From Cellulosimicrobium funkei (lineage in GTDB: Bacteria; Actinomycetota; Actinomycetes; Actinomycetales; Cellulomonadaceae), in assembly GCF_004519295.1 (NCBI RefSeq), contig NZ_SOZH01000003.1, positions 558,001 to 622,000 on the forward strand: a stretch of DNA of 64,000 nucleotides, written 5' to 3'. The notes under the pieces were generated by a model. The model saw only the letters and a program-made list of their open reading frames with translations. It searched no databases and was not told the origin of the DNA. Below, piece after piece: positions 20,504-32,156 of the stretch. The number at the start of each line of letters is the position of its first letter. Position 1 is the first letter of the stretch. A program made the position numbers and the translations under genes.

Positions 20504-23257
20504 TCAGCCCGGCAGGGCCCGCCGGAGCGCGTCGGCCCGCTGGGCGTCGGCGAGCGTGACGCGCGCGCTGAGGACCGCTGCCCCGTGCTCCGAGACGACG
20601 ACGGGGTACAGCTCGAGGCTGCGGACCTCGGGCAGGTCGTCCGCGAGCACGGACACGCGCGCCAGGACGTCCTCGAGCGCGGCCGTGGCCACCACGTGCG
20701 TGCCCATGTAGCCGAACAGGCGCGGCGCGGCCCGCACCGAGCGGACCATCGCGGCGACGTCGACGTCGGTCAGGGGCGGCACGCCGTACGCGACGTCGCC
20801 GAGGAGGTCGACGGCGTCGCCCGCGAGCCCGAACGAGACGACGGGGCCGAAGAGCTGGTCCTCGGTCGAGCGGACCACGCACGCGACCCCGGCGTCGGCC
20901 ATCGCCTGGACCTCGAACGGCTCGTCCGCGGCGCCCGGCAGCACGGCCGCGAGCGCCTCGCGCATCTGCGCGAAGTCCGTGCGCAGCTCGGTCTCGTCCG
21001 CGATGTCCAGCCGCACGCCGCCGAGGTCGGCCCGGTGCCGCAGGCCTGCCGCGGTGCTCTTGAGCACCACGGGCCAGCCGACCTCGCGCGCCGCCTCGAC
21101 CGCCTCGTCGGCGGTCCGCACCCGGCGCGCGGGCCAGACCCGCACGCCGTAGCACGCGAGCAGCTCCGCCGTCGTCGTCGGGTCGAGGTCGACGGCGTCC
21201 TGACCGGCGAGCGCCTCCTCGACGAGCGCGCGCGCCCGCACCGGGTCGACGCCGGCCGGCCGCACGGGCGTGCCGTGGTCGGCCTCGCGCCACCGCGCGT
21301 AGCGCACGACCGCGCCGAGCGCGGCGACGGCGTCCTCCGGCGTCGAGTAGGCGGGGACGCGCACGGGGGCCGCCCCGCTCTGCGCCCCCGGGGCCGGGGC
21401 CGAGAGCTCGTCGGTGAGGCCGTGCAGGCCGAGCATGCTCGCCACGGTCGTGCGGCCCGTGCGGGCCGCCGCGTCCGCGACGGCGCGCGAGACGTCCGCG
21501 CGCCGGGGCCCGACGACCGGGACCTGCACCACGACGACGACGTCGCACGCGTCGGGCGCGTAGAGCGCGTCGACCGTGGCGGCGAGCTCGTCGGCGGACG
21601 CGTCCTCGGGCAGGAAGTCCGAGCGCGCCACGACGAGGCCCGCCGAGGACGACGCCTCGGCGACGAGCGCGGCGAGCGACGCGGAGCTCGCGAGGATGCC
21701 GACGCGGCGCCCTGCCGGGAGCGGCTGGTGCGCGAGGAGCTGGGCGATGTCGATCATGTGGTGCGTGTTCTCGGCCCGGACGACGCCGGACTGCCGCAGC
21801 ATCTCCTCGAGCGTCCGCCGCGGCGCGCGCGTCGAGCGGACCGCGTGCCCCGGCGGCACGACGTGCCCCGAGCGCCCGGCCGTCACCACGACGACCGGCT
21901 TGACCGACGCGAGGCGGCGCGCGATGCGCGAGAACTTGCGCGGGTTGCCGATGGACTCGAGGTAGAGGCACACCACCTGCGTCGTGGCGTCGTCCTGCCA
22001 GTACTGCATGAGGTCGTTGCCCGAGACGTCCGCGCGGTGCCCGGCGGACAGGAACGACGACACGCCCAGGCCGCGCCGCGCCGTCGTCGCGAGGAGCGTC
22101 ACGGCCATGGGCGCGGACTGGCTGAACAGGCCCACCACGCCGGGGGCCGGCAGGTCGTGGGCGAGGGTCGCGGCGAGCGCCGGGCGGTCGGGCGCGTCGC
22201 TTGTGCGCAGCAGCCCGTAGCTCGCCGGCCCGACGACGCGCAGGCCCGCCGTGTGCGCGACGCGCAGGAGCTCGCGCTGCAGCGCGAGCCCGTCCGGACC
22301 CGTCTCGGCGAAGCCGGCCGACAGCACGACGACCCCGCGCACCTCGAGGCGCGCGAGCCGGCGGACGGCGTCGATCGCCGCGGGCGGGGGCAGCGCGACG
22401 ACGGCGAGGTCGACGGGACCGGGCACGTCGGCGAGGGTCGCGGACCACCGCTCCTCCCCCGGGCCGCGCGCGGCCCCCACGACGTGGACCGTCACGTCGC
22501 TGCGCTCGAGCGCGGCGAGCGCGCGCTGCGCGAGCAGGCGGTCGAGGGCCTCGCCGTCGTGCTCCGCGCCCGCGTCGGCCGGGGCGTCGGGGCCGACGAG
22601 CACGACACTCGTGGCGCCCAGCAGCCCCTGCATGCTCCGGGCCTCCGCGCGGTGCTCGCGGTCGGCCATGACGGCCCGGGACCGCTCCGTGGGGTCGAGG
22701 TCGACGCTGACCTGGACGAAGCCGTCGTCCATCTGCTGGCGCACGTCGTACCCCGCCTCCCGGAACACCGCGAGCATCTTGCCGTTCTGGGGCAGCACCT
22801 CGGCCGTGAAGCGGCGCACGCCGCGCTCGCGCGCCGCCGCGGCGACGTGCTCCAGCAGCACGGAGCCCAGGCCCCGGCCCTGCGCAGAGTCGGCGATGTT
22901 GAAGGCGACCTCCGCCTCGGCGGGGCCGGTGCGGTCGAACCGCGCGACGCCGATGATGTCCTCGCCGCCGTCCCCGGGGGCGCCGTCGCGCGGGCGCACC
23001 GCGACGAGCGCGACGCGGTCCACGTGGTCGACGCGCGTGAAGCGCTCGAGGTCGCGCTCGGACAGCCGCTCCATGGGCGCGAAGAACCGCAGGTAGGTGG
23101 ATCGCTCGGACTGGCCGACGTGGAAGCGCTGGAGCGCGTCGGCGTCCTCGGGGCGGATGGGGCGCACGTGCGTGGTGGTCCCGTCGCGCAGCACGACGTC
23201 GGCCTCCCACTCCACCGGGTACCGGTCCGGGTCCCGCCCCGGCGCGCCGTCGTCCAC
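20504..23257 (-). CDS. GNAT acetyltransferase fused to NDP-forming acyl-CoA synthetase domains (Pat-like)
   Basis: A 917-aa multidomain protein. Residues ~20-190 are a GNAT domain ([15 protein letters not shown], then [21 protein letters not shown] as the acetyl-CoA loop). Residues ~210-670 resemble the CoA-binding and CoA-ligase domains, and ~680-917 the ATP-grasp subunit ([18 protein letters not shown], then [26 protein letters not shown]). This is the set of domains of protein lysine acetyltransferases such as Pat/Pka, but with GNAT at the N-terminus instead of the C-terminus. Likely role: acetylation control of acyl-CoA synthetases and other enzymes, with the ligase half perhaps sensory. 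GTG start, 6 bases behind TAGCCT. Divergent from the topoisomerase gene. Confidence 0.88.
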   Translation of the reverse strand: MDDGAPGRDPDRYPVEWEADVVLRDGTTTHVRPIRPEDADALQRFHVGQSERSTYLRFFAPMERLSERDLERFTRVDHVDRVALVAVRPRDGAPGDGGEDIIGVARFDRTGPAEAEVAFNIADSAQGRGLGSVLLEHVAAAARERGVRRFTAEVLPQNGKMLAVFREAGYDVRQQMDDGFVQVSVDLDPTERSRAVMADREHRAEARSMQGLLGATSVVLVGPDAPADAGAEHDGEALDRLLAQRALAALERSDVTVHVVGAARGPGEERWSATLADVPGPVDLAVVALPPPAAIDAVRRLARLEVRGVVVLSAGFAETGPDGLALQRELLRVAHTAGLRVVGPASYGLLRTSDAPDRPALAATLAHDLPAPGVVGLFSQSAPMAVTLLATTARRGLGVSSFLSAGHRADVSGNDLMQYWQDDATTQVVCLYLESIGNPRKFSRIARRLASVKPVVVVTAGRSGHVVPPGHAVRSTRAPRRTLEEMLRQSGVVRAENTHHMIDIAQLLAHQPLPAGRRVGILASSASLAALVAEASSSAGLVVARSDFLPEDASADELAATVDALYAPDACDVVVVVQVPVVGPRRADVSRAVADAAARTGRTTVASMLGLHGLTDELSAPAPGAQSGAAPVRVPAYSTPEDAVAALGAVVRYARWREADHGTPVRPAGVDPVRARALVEEALAGQDAVDLDPTTTAELLACYGVRVWPARRVRTADEAVEAAREVGWPVVLKSTAAGLRHRADLGGVRLDIADETELRTDFAQMREALAAVLPGAADEPFEVQAMADAGVACVVRSTEDQLFGPVVSFGLAGDAVDLLGDVAYGVPPLTDVDVAAMVRSVRAAPRLFGYMGTHVVATAALEDVLARVSVLADDLPEVRSLELYPVVVSEHGAAVLSARVTLADAQRADALRRALPG

Positions 23258-23263
23258 GACCCC

Positions 23264-23269
23264 AGGCTA
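23264..23269 (-). promoter_or_regulatory. -10 box (TAGCCT), leaderless type, for the Pat-like gene
   Basis: On the minus strand TAGCCT-N6-GTG. The same 246-base divergent gap holds TACCCT at 23393-23398 on the plus strand, a possible -10 for the topoisomerase gene about 105 bases before its start, and a 12-base palindrome CGGCACGTGCCG at 23343-23354. Confidence 0.55.
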
Positions 23270-23503
23270 TGCGGTCGCGCGCGCGGTGCGCCTGCGCCAC
23301 CCCGGCCCGAGCCGGGAGGACAATGGTCCCGGCAGGCGGTCCCGGCACGTGCCGTGGCAGGCGCCGTGGCGCCGCGTGTCGGACCCGTGGCGTACCCTCG
23401 CGTGCGGCACGCAACCGCAGCACCCCGGCCGGCACAGCACCGGCCACGACGGCACAGACCCCGCGCCACCGCGGCGCACCGAACGGCAGGAGCCCGCAGG
23501 CCC

Positions 23504-25954
<2,451 letters not shown>

Positions 25955-26051
25955 CGCTCGGTCCTCCCGCCCGGTCGTCGTCGTGCGCCGGGCGGGTCGC
26001 TCCGCGCGCGCCCGCCCTTGCGAGTGCGCGGGATCGGGGCAGGCTCGATGT

Positions 26052-27365
26052 GTGGCAGAGAACGAAGGGGGCGGCGTCCGCACGCCCTCGGACGTGGACG
26101 GGGCCGCCGGCCCCGTCGACTACCACGCCGTCTTCTCGGTCCTCACGGCGCCCAAGGCGGTCCTCTCGCCCGACCTGACCATCCTCGATGCCAACGAGTC
26201 CCTCCTGCGCACCATCGGCGCGCCCGCGAGCGCCGTCGTCGGGCGCCACTACCTCGATGTCTTCCCCGTCCACGGGCCGGACGGGAGCGCCGTCGACCGG
26301 GTCGTGCTGTCGCTCGAGCGCGTCGCGCGGACGGGACGTCTCGAGATGATCGGACCGCACCGGTACGACCTGCGCGGTCCTGACGGCGGGTGGGCCGAGC
26401 GCTGGTGGATCACGACGAACCTCCCCGTGCTCGACGCCGCGGGCCGGGTCACGGCCGTCGTCCACCGCGCGGAGGACGTGACGTCCGTCGTGCAGGCCGG
26501 CGGGACGACGGCGCCCGAGCCCCCGGCCGGCCCTGCGGACCCCACCGCGCTCTCGGTCGTCGACCAGGCCCTGCTGCTCGGGTCGTCCGTCGACCGGTAC
26601 GCGGACGTGATCACGCGCGAGCGCAGCGCGTCGCTGGCCCTCCAGGACTCCGTGCTCACGCCTCCCCCGCGCATCCCCGGCCTGACCATCGACGTGCGGT
26701 ACCGGCCGGCGGTGCCGGAGGTCCACGTCGGCGGCGACTGGTACGACGCGTTCGTGCACCCCGACGGCGAGACGACGGTCGTGGTCGGCGACGTCACCGG
26801 GCACGACGTCGCCGCCGCGGCTCACATGGGCCACCTGCGCGGGGTGCTGCGCTCGGTCGCGTTCGCGACGGACGCCGGTCCTGCCGAGGCGCTCGACGCC
26901 GCCGAGCGCACCGCGGAGGGTCTCGGGCTGCAGGCGCTGTCCACCGTCGCCGTCGCACGCATCGGCACCCCCGGCCTGACGGGGCGGCGCGCCGTGTGCT
27001 GGGCGAGCGCCGGGCACGTCCCGCCCGTCGTGCGTCGCGCCGACGGGACCGCGCACCTGCTCACCGCGCGCCCCTCGGCGATGCTCGGCGTCGGGCTGGG
27101 CGGCCCGCGCGCCGAGCACGAGACGTCGCTCGACCCGGGCGACACGCTCCTGCTCTACACCGACGGGCTCGTCGAGCGCCGGGACCGGTCGCTGCGGGAC
27201 GTGCTCGACGAGCTGCCGGGCCGCGTAGAGGCGCTCGGCGCTGTGCCGCCCGACGCGCTCCTCGGCGCCCTCCTCGCCGAGCTCGTGCCGCTCGGCTCGC
27301 AGGACGACGTCGCGCTCGTCATGGTGCACGTCGACGACGAGCGCACGGCCGCGGGCGGCGCCTAG
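26052..27365 (+). CDS. PAS domain-containing PP2C/SpoIIE-type serine phosphatase
   Basis: A 437-aa soluble signalling protein. Residues ~20-150 are a PAS sensor (LTAPKAVLSPDLTILDANESLLRTIG). Residues ~195-430 are a SpoIIE-type PP2C domain with the metal-binding GGDWYDAF, VVGDVTGHDVAAAAHMG, LLLYTDGLVERRDRS and DDVALVMVHV. Such phosphatases usually dephosphorylate anti-sigma-factor antagonists. No antagonist, anti-sigma or sigma gene is adjacent. GTG at 26052 is chosen for its downstream coding character; the longer reading is Arg/Cys-rich. Transcribed 97 bases after parC on the same strand. Confidence 0.88.
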   Translation: MAENEGGGVRTPSDVDGAAGPVDYHAVFSVLTAPKAVLSPDLTILDANESLLRTIGAPASAVVGRHYLDVFPVHGPDGSAVDRVVLSLERVARTGRLEMIGPHRYDLRGPDGGWAERWWITTNLPVLDAAGRVTAVVHRAEDVTSVVQAGGTTAPEPPAGPADPTALSVVDQALLLGSSVDRYADVITRERSASLALQDSVLTPPPRIPGLTIDVRYRPAVPEVHVGGDWYDAFVHPDGETTVVVGDVTGHDVAAAAHMGHLRGVLRSVAFATDAGPAEALDAAERTAEGLGLQALSTVAVARIGTPGLTGRRAVCWASAGHVPPVVRRADGTAHLLTARPSAMLGVGLGGPRAEHETSLDPGDTLLLYTDGLVERRDRSLRDVLDELPGRVEALGAVPPDALLGALLAELVPLGSQDDVALVMVHVDDERTAAGGA

Positions 27366-27493
27366 CCCTGTGCCGCCCGAGCCTGCCGGGGCAGGACTCC
27401 TCGCCGGGCACGGCGACCCTCGTGCGCCTGCGCGCCCCCGCGTCGCGGACCTGCCGAGGACGACGTCGCCCGAGGGGTCTCCGTGCGCGAGCG

Positions 27494-28198
27494 TCAGGTC
27501 GACACCCGCGCGCGGTCACCTTCCGCGTCGACGACCGGTAGCCCGCGCTCACGACGCAGCACGCCGAGCACGAGCAGCACCTGGCCGACGACGTAGGTGA
27601 GCATGACCCAGAAGCCGTGCCCGGGCAGGTCGTACCACGGGGCGAAGGCGTTCAGCGCGATGAGCGCGTCGGACAGGAGGAAGACCGCACCGCCGACCGC
27701 GGCGAGCCGGTCGACGCCCGTCGCGACCACGGCCATCGTCACGAGGCACACCCCGTAGACGACGACGGGGACGAGCAGCGACCCGGCGTCGGGCGCGCAC
27801 GCGACGACGAGGGCGAGCAACGCGAGGCCGTACGGCACGAGCGCGAGCGGGCGGCGCAGGACGGAGCCCGCGCGGTAGGGCCAGAACGCGATCGTGTACA
27901 CGACCTGGGCGCAGAGGAAGAACCCGACCATGACCAGGAAGGCGGTGTCACCGTCGGCGAGGTCGGGTGCGGTGTCGCCGAGCCACGAGAAGCCCAGCGC
28001 GACGAGCGTGAGCCGGACGAGCTGCGAGCGCCGGCCCGGGTCGTCGGCGGTGTGGCGCCGTGTGGCGAGCCAGAGGCACCCCGCCAGGACCGGCATGAGG
28101 AACCACTGCGACGCGTCGGCGAGCGTCTCGGCGCCCAGGAGGTGGGCAGCGAGGTGGACGAGAGTGAGCAGGGCGAGCACGCCCCACGCGACGAACAT
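27494..28198 (-). CDS. Lysoplasmalogenase (YhhN/TMEM86 family)
   Basis: A 234-aa integral membrane protein with about eight helices spanning nearly the whole length. Conserved acidic positions include LGDTAPDLADGDTAFLVMVGFFLCAQVVYTIAF and the FLLSDALIALN segment, typical of the YhhN family whose animal members hydrolyse the vinyl-ether bond of lysoplasmalogens. Enzymatic role in bacteria is not well established. ATG start with AAGGAG about 12 bases upstream; TAGGAT further upstream on the minus strand is a possible -10. Convergent with the PAS-PP2C gene, 128 bases away. Confidence 0.82.
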   Translation of the reverse strand: MFVAWGVLALLTLVHLAAHLLGAETLADASQWFLMPVLAGCLWLATRRHTADDPGRRSQLVRLTLVALGFSWLGDTAPDLADGDTAFLVMVGFFLCAQVVYTIAFWPYRAGSVLRRPLALVPYGLALLALVVACAPDAGSLLVPVVVYGVCLVTMAVVATGVDRLAAVGGAVFLLSDALIALNAFAPWYDLPGHGFWVMLTYVVGQVLLVLGVLRRERGLPVVDAEGDRARVST

Positions 28199-28316
28199 GG
28201 GCGAGGAGACTCCTTCGGTCGTGCACCGGCATCCTTGCCGGCGGTGGCCGATCCTAGCGCCTGGGACCGTGGCGAATGACCTTGTGGGGCACCCCGGTGC
28301 GCGCGAGCATGGGGCG

Positions 28317-28874
28317 ATGACCGAGCCCGTGCGGTGGACCCGCGCAGCCGTCTACCCGGACATGTGGGTGGACCCGGACGAGGACCCGCGCAACACCGAC
28401 GGCGTGAGCCCGGACGGCGAGCTCGCGACGCTGCTCGACTACACGGCGAGCTACCGGACGACGCTGCTCATGAAGTGCGAGGGCCTCGACCCCGAGCAGC
28501 TCGCACGACGCTCCGTGCCGCCGTCGACGATGTCGTTGCTCGGCCTCGTCCGTCATCTCGCGGAGGTGGAGCGGGAGTGGCGGGGGTGGGTCTCCGACGA
28601 CGACGGCGAGCCAGCGCTGTACGGCGGGCACGACGCGGACTTCGACGGCGCGGTCGCCGACCGGCGCGTGGTCGACGAGGCGTACGCGAACCTGGCGCGC
28701 GAGCAGGCCGCGACCGACGCGGTGCTGGCGCGGCACCCGGACCTCGGGGAGAGGCTCGGCGCGGACCGGGTCGCGGTCCGCGAGGTCCTGGTCCACCGGA
28801 TCGAGGAGTACGCCCGGCACTGTGGGCACGCCGACCTCCTGCGCGAGCGGATCGACGGCAGGACCGGCCAGTAG
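28317..28874 (+). CDS. DinB-like (DUF664) protein
   Basis: A 185-aa four-helix-bundle protein of the DinB/DUF664 superfamily. The pattern LLDYTASYRTTLLMKCEGLDPEQLARRSVPPSTMSLLGLVRHLAEVEREW and the later HRIEEYARHCGHADLLRERIDG carries the His ligands typical of the family's metal site. Members include mycothiol-dependent transferases, but many are unassigned. Start ATG. It is divergent from the lysoplasmalogenase gene and convergent with nirD. Confidence 0.85.
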   Translation: MTEPVRWTRAAVYPDMWVDPDEDPRNTDGVSPDGELATLLDYTASYRTTLLMKCEGLDPEQLARRSVPPSTMSLLGLVRHLAEVEREWRGWVSDDDGEPALYGGHDADFDGAVADRRVVDEAYANLAREQAATDAVLARHPDLGERLGADRVAVREVLVHRIEEYARHCGHADLLRERIDGRTGQ

Positions 28875-28901
28875 GGCCTCAGCCGACGACGGCCCTGCCG
28901 C

Positions 28902-29303
28902 TCACGTCGTCGCGCGCCCCGCCGTCCCCGGTGTCGAGGTCGCGACGTCCGCGACGAGGACGCGCCCGTCGCGCACCTCGGCCGCGAAGACCGCCAGCGG
29001 CCTGCGGTCCTTGCCCCCGGCGTCGAGCACCTCGCCGGTGTCGACGTCCCAGACCTGCTTGAGCATCGGGGTGGTCACGGTGTCGACGTCGCGCTCCGTG
29101 CCGTCGTCGAGCGTGACGCGGTGCGTGCCGACGAGGCCGCGCGACATGACGTTGGCGCCGGAGTACGGGTCCCGCTGCTGGACGGCGCGTACGGTGCCGT
29201 CGGCGAGCCGGAAGACGGCGATCTGGGTCCCGCCCAGGAGGGCCCCGACCCCGCGCTCGGGCTCGAGGTCGTCGAGCGCGCAGATGTCGACGAACGTGCT
29301 CAT
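28902..29303 (-). CDS. nirD: Nitrite reductase small subunit NirD
   Basis: A 133-aa Rieske-fold protein that pairs with NirB in NADH-dependent nitrite reduction to ammonium. It has the beta-sandwich pattern of Rieske proteins (VDICALDDLEPERGVGALLGGTQIAVFRLADGTVRAV, then QRDPYSGANVMSRGLVG) but no CxH or CxxH ligand pairs, as is normal for NirD. The ATG overlaps the nirB stop (ATGA), so translation is coupled. Confidence 0.93.
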   Translation of the reverse strand: MSTFVDICALDDLEPERGVGALLGGTQIAVFRLADGTVRAVQQRDPYSGANVMSRGLVGTHRVTLDDGTERDVDTVTTPMLKQVWDVDTGEVLDAGGKDRRPLAVFAAEVRDGRVLVADVATSTPGTAGRATT

Positions 29304-31930
29304 CGGGCGTCCTCCAGCTCGGTGCGGGCGGCGACGAGCGCGACGTCGCGCGCTGCGCGGGGGTCCGGGTAGGCGACGGCGTCGGTCTCGTCGGCGGGAC
29401 GGACCTGCCCGCGTTCGGGGACGAACGCGAGGTCGCCGTCGACCGCCTCCGGCGCGTTGACGAACGGAGTGAACTTGCGCAGCTTCGCCGGGTCCGCGAG
29501 CGTCGCGCTCCACTCGTCCTCGTAGTCGCGCACGTGCTCGGCCATCGCCGCCTCGAGCTCCTCGGCGATCCCGAGCGAGTCCTCGACGACGACGCGGCGC
29601 AGCTCCTCGAGCCCGCCCGCGCGCTCCGCGACCCAGGGCGCCGTGCGCTGGAGACGGTCGGCCTCCTGGACGTAGAGCATGAGGAACCGGTCGACGTAGC
29701 GGACCAGGGTCTCGTCGTCGAGGTCCTCGGCGAGGAGCTGGGCGTGGGCCGGCTGGGCTCCGCCGTTCCCGCCGACGTAGAGGTTCCACCCCTTGTGGGT
29801 CGCGATGATGCCGACGTCCTTGCCACGAGCCTCGGCGCACTCGCGCGCGCACCCGGAGACGCCGAACTTGATCTTGTGCGGCGAGCGCAGACCGCGGTAG
29901 CGCAGCTCGAGCCGCACCGCCATGGCCGACGAGTCCTGCACGCCGAACCGGCACCACGTACGCCCGACGCACGTCTTCACGGTGCGCAGCGACTTCCCGT
30001 ACGCGTGCCCGGACTCGAACCCCACGGCCGTCAGGCGCCGCCAGATCTCCGGGAGCTGGTCGAGGCGCGCGCCGAACATCGCCAGCCGCTGTCCTCCGGT
30101 CACGCGCACGTAGAGCCCGAACTCGTCGGCGACCTTCGCGAACTCCAGGAGCTGGTCCGCACGCACCTCGCCCCCGGGCATCCGCGGGATCACCGAGTAG
30201 GTGCCGTTCTTCTGCAGGTTCGCCATGACGTGGTCGTTGGTGTCCTGGAGCGCGGCCTGCTCGCCCTCGAGGACGTGCCCGCGGCGCAGCGTCGAGAGGA
30301 TCGACGCGACGGTCGGGCGGCAGACCGCGCAGCCGCGGCCCGTCCCGTGCGCCGCGACGATCTCGGAGAACGTGCGCAGCCCTTCTTCCCGCACGATCCG
30401 GTACAGGGTCGCCCGGGACATCGCGAAGTGCTCGCACAGCGCGTCCGAGACGGTGACGCCCGCCCGGGACAGCTCGCCGTTCAGCAGCTTGGTGAGCGCC
30501 GGGACGCACGACCCGCACACCGTGCCCGCCGTCGTGCAGTCCTTGACCTGCCCGATCGTCCGGCAACCGTGCTCGGTCACCGCAGCCCGGACCGTCCCGG
30601 CGTCGACGTTGTTGCACGAGCACACGACGGCCTCGTCGGGCAGCTCGGTCTCGGCCAGGCCCTCGCCGTCGGGCGCGATCACCGCCGCGGGGTCGGCGCC
30701 GAGCGGACGGCCCAGGAGCGGACGCAGCGCCGAGTAGAGCTCGATGTCGCCGACGAACACGCCGCCCAGCAGCGTCGTCGCGTCGTCCGAGAGCACGAGC
30801 TTGCGGTACCGGCGGTGGATCGGGTCGACGAACGAGACCTCGAGCGCGCCCGCGCTCACCGCGTTGACGTCGCCGAACGACGCCGCCTCGACGCCCACGC
30901 CCTTGAGCTTGGTGCCGTCGTCGGTGCGCCGGTGCACGCGCTCGCCGCCGAGGAAGCGGTCGACGACGACGTCGGCCATGTCGTTCCCGGGCGCGACCAG
31001 GCCGGCGCACGCGCCGTCGACCGACGCGCACTCGCCGATCGCCCACACGCCCGGGTCGGAGGTCTGGCACGCCTCGCCGACGACGACGCCGCCGCGTTCG
31101 CCGATCGCCAGGCCCGCCTCGCGCGCCACCCTGTCGCGCGGACGGATGCCCACGGAGAAGACGACGACGTCCGTCGCCAGCTCGGAGCCGTCGGTGAGCT
31201 CGACCGAGCCCACGGACCCGTCGCCCGCAGGCAGGAACCGGTGCGCGCCCGCACCGGTGCGGACCGTGACGCCGAGGTCCTCGATGAGCAGGCGCAGCAT
31301 CTCGCCGCCGCCCTGGTCGAGCTGGACGCTCATGAGCCGGTCGGCGAACTCCACGACCGTGGCCTCCGCGCCGAGCCGCTGGAGCGCCGCCGCCGCCTCG
31401 AGGCCCAGCACGCCACCGCCGACGACGACGCCGCGCACCGCCCGCCCCAGCGCCCGCTCGCGCAGGCGCACCCACTCGGCGAGCCGCTCGACGTCGTCGA
31501 GCGTGCGGTAGGTGAACAGTCCCGGCAGGTCCGTGCCCTCCGCGCGCGGCGTCCACGCCCACGAGCCGGTCGCGAGCACCGCGCGGTCGTAGTGGACCTG
31601 GCGCCCCGACCGTGTCGTCACGACGCTCGCCGTGCGGTCGAGCGACGCGACCGCGTCCCCGGTGACGAGCGTGACGCGCGGGTCGTCCCACACCGCGCGG
31701 TCCAGGGTGAGGGCGTCCACGTCGCGGGCGTCGAACCACTCGGACAGGTGCACGCGGTCGTACGGCTCGTGCGGCTCGTCACCGATCACGGTGACGGACC
31801 AGGCGCCCTCGGGGTCGCGCGTGCGCAGGCCCGCGACGAGGCGGTGGGCCGTCATGCCGGCGCCGACGACGACGATCCGGTCGCCGTCCAGGGGGCCGTC
31901 GGGGGACGGGGGCTGAGAGAGGGAGGCCAC
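29300..31930 (-). CDS. nirB: NADH-dependent assimilatory nitrite reductase large subunit NirB
   Basis: An 876-aa siroheme enzyme. An FAD/NAD(P)H disulfide-reductase-like domain (IVVVGAGMTAHRLVAGL to about residue 420) is followed by a BFD-like [2Fe-2S] domain with C437, C439, C472 and C475. The sulfite/nitrite reductase half binds siroheme and [4Fe-4S] through C654/C660 and C694/C698 (CVGRTWC and GCAREC). It reduces nitrite to ammonium in the cytosol. GTG at 31930 is chosen near the FAD-binding loop; its Shine-Dalgarno is weak, so the start is less certain. TAGGGT at 31999-32004 (minus strand) is a possible -10. No nitrate transport or nitrate reductase genes lie nearby. Confidence 0.95.
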   Translation of the reverse strand: MASLSQPPSPDGPLDGDRIVVVGAGMTAHRLVAGLRTRDPEGAWSVTVIGDEPHEPYDRVHLSEWFDARDVDALTLDRAVWDDPRVTLVTGDAVASLDRTASVVTTRSGRQVHYDRAVLATGSWAWTPRAEGTDLPGLFTYRTLDDVERLAEWVRLRERALGRAVRGVVVGGGVLGLEAAAALQRLGAEATVVEFADRLMSVQLDQGGGEMLRLLIEDLGVTVRTGAGAHRFLPAGDGSVGSVELTDGSELATDVVVFSVGIRPRDRVAREAGLAIGERGGVVVGEACQTSDPGVWAIGECASVDGACAGLVAPGNDMADVVVDRFLGGERVHRRTDDGTKLKGVGVEAASFGDVNAVSAGALEVSFVDPIHRRYRKLVLSDDATTLLGGVFVGDIELYSALRPLLGRPLGADPAAVIAPDGEGLAETELPDEAVVCSCNNVDAGTVRAAVTEHGCRTIGQVKDCTTAGTVCGSCVPALTKLLNGELSRAGVTVSDALCEHFAMSRATLYRIVREEGLRTFSEIVAAHGTGRGCAVCRPTVASILSTLRRGHVLEGEQAALQDTNDHVMANLQKNGTYSVIPRMPGGEVRADQLLEFAKVADEFGLYVRVTGGQRLAMFGARLDQLPEIWRRLTAVGFESGHAYGKSLRTVKTCVGRTWCRFGVQDSSAMAVRLELRYRGLRSPHKIKFGVSGCARECAEARGKDVGIIATHKGWNLYVGGNGGAQPAHAQLLAEDLDDETLVRYVDRFLMLYVQEADRLQRTAPWVAERAGGLEELRRVVVEDSLGIAEELEAAMAEHVRDYEDEWSATLADPAKLRKFTPFVNAPEAVDGDLAFVPERGQVRPADETDAVAYPDPRAARDVALVAARTELEDAR

Positions 31931-32099
31931 GGGGAGCACTTTCGAGAGGCGGGGGCTGCGTCGAGGCCCCGACCGGGGTGCGACCGGTGCCTGCCCCGAC
32001 CCTAGGCGACGCGGTCCGACCACAGCCGCCCCCGGGGACCAAGGTCCTCGGTACCCACGGCGAAAGCCACCCGCCGACCATGCGTGCGGTGGGAACGGC

Positions 32100-32133
32100 A
32101 CGACGCCGCGCCCCGGACGGGACGCGGCGTCGT
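32100..32133 (-). terminator. Hairpin after the DUF2637 gene (copy A)
   Basis: An 11-base perfect stem (ACGACGCCGCG with its complement at 32123-32133), with a short inner CCC/GGG extension. It begins 24 bases past the stop of the DUF2637 gene on the minus strand. It is nearly identical in sequence to the hairpin at 33806-33839. Confidence 0.7.
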
Positions 32134-32156
32134 GGCGCCGATCGTTCGGCGGGGGC

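Noticed and set aside
28902-29303. NirD as a true Rieske ferredoxin
   Set aside because: The CxH and CxxH cluster ligands are absent; NirD subunits normally lack them.
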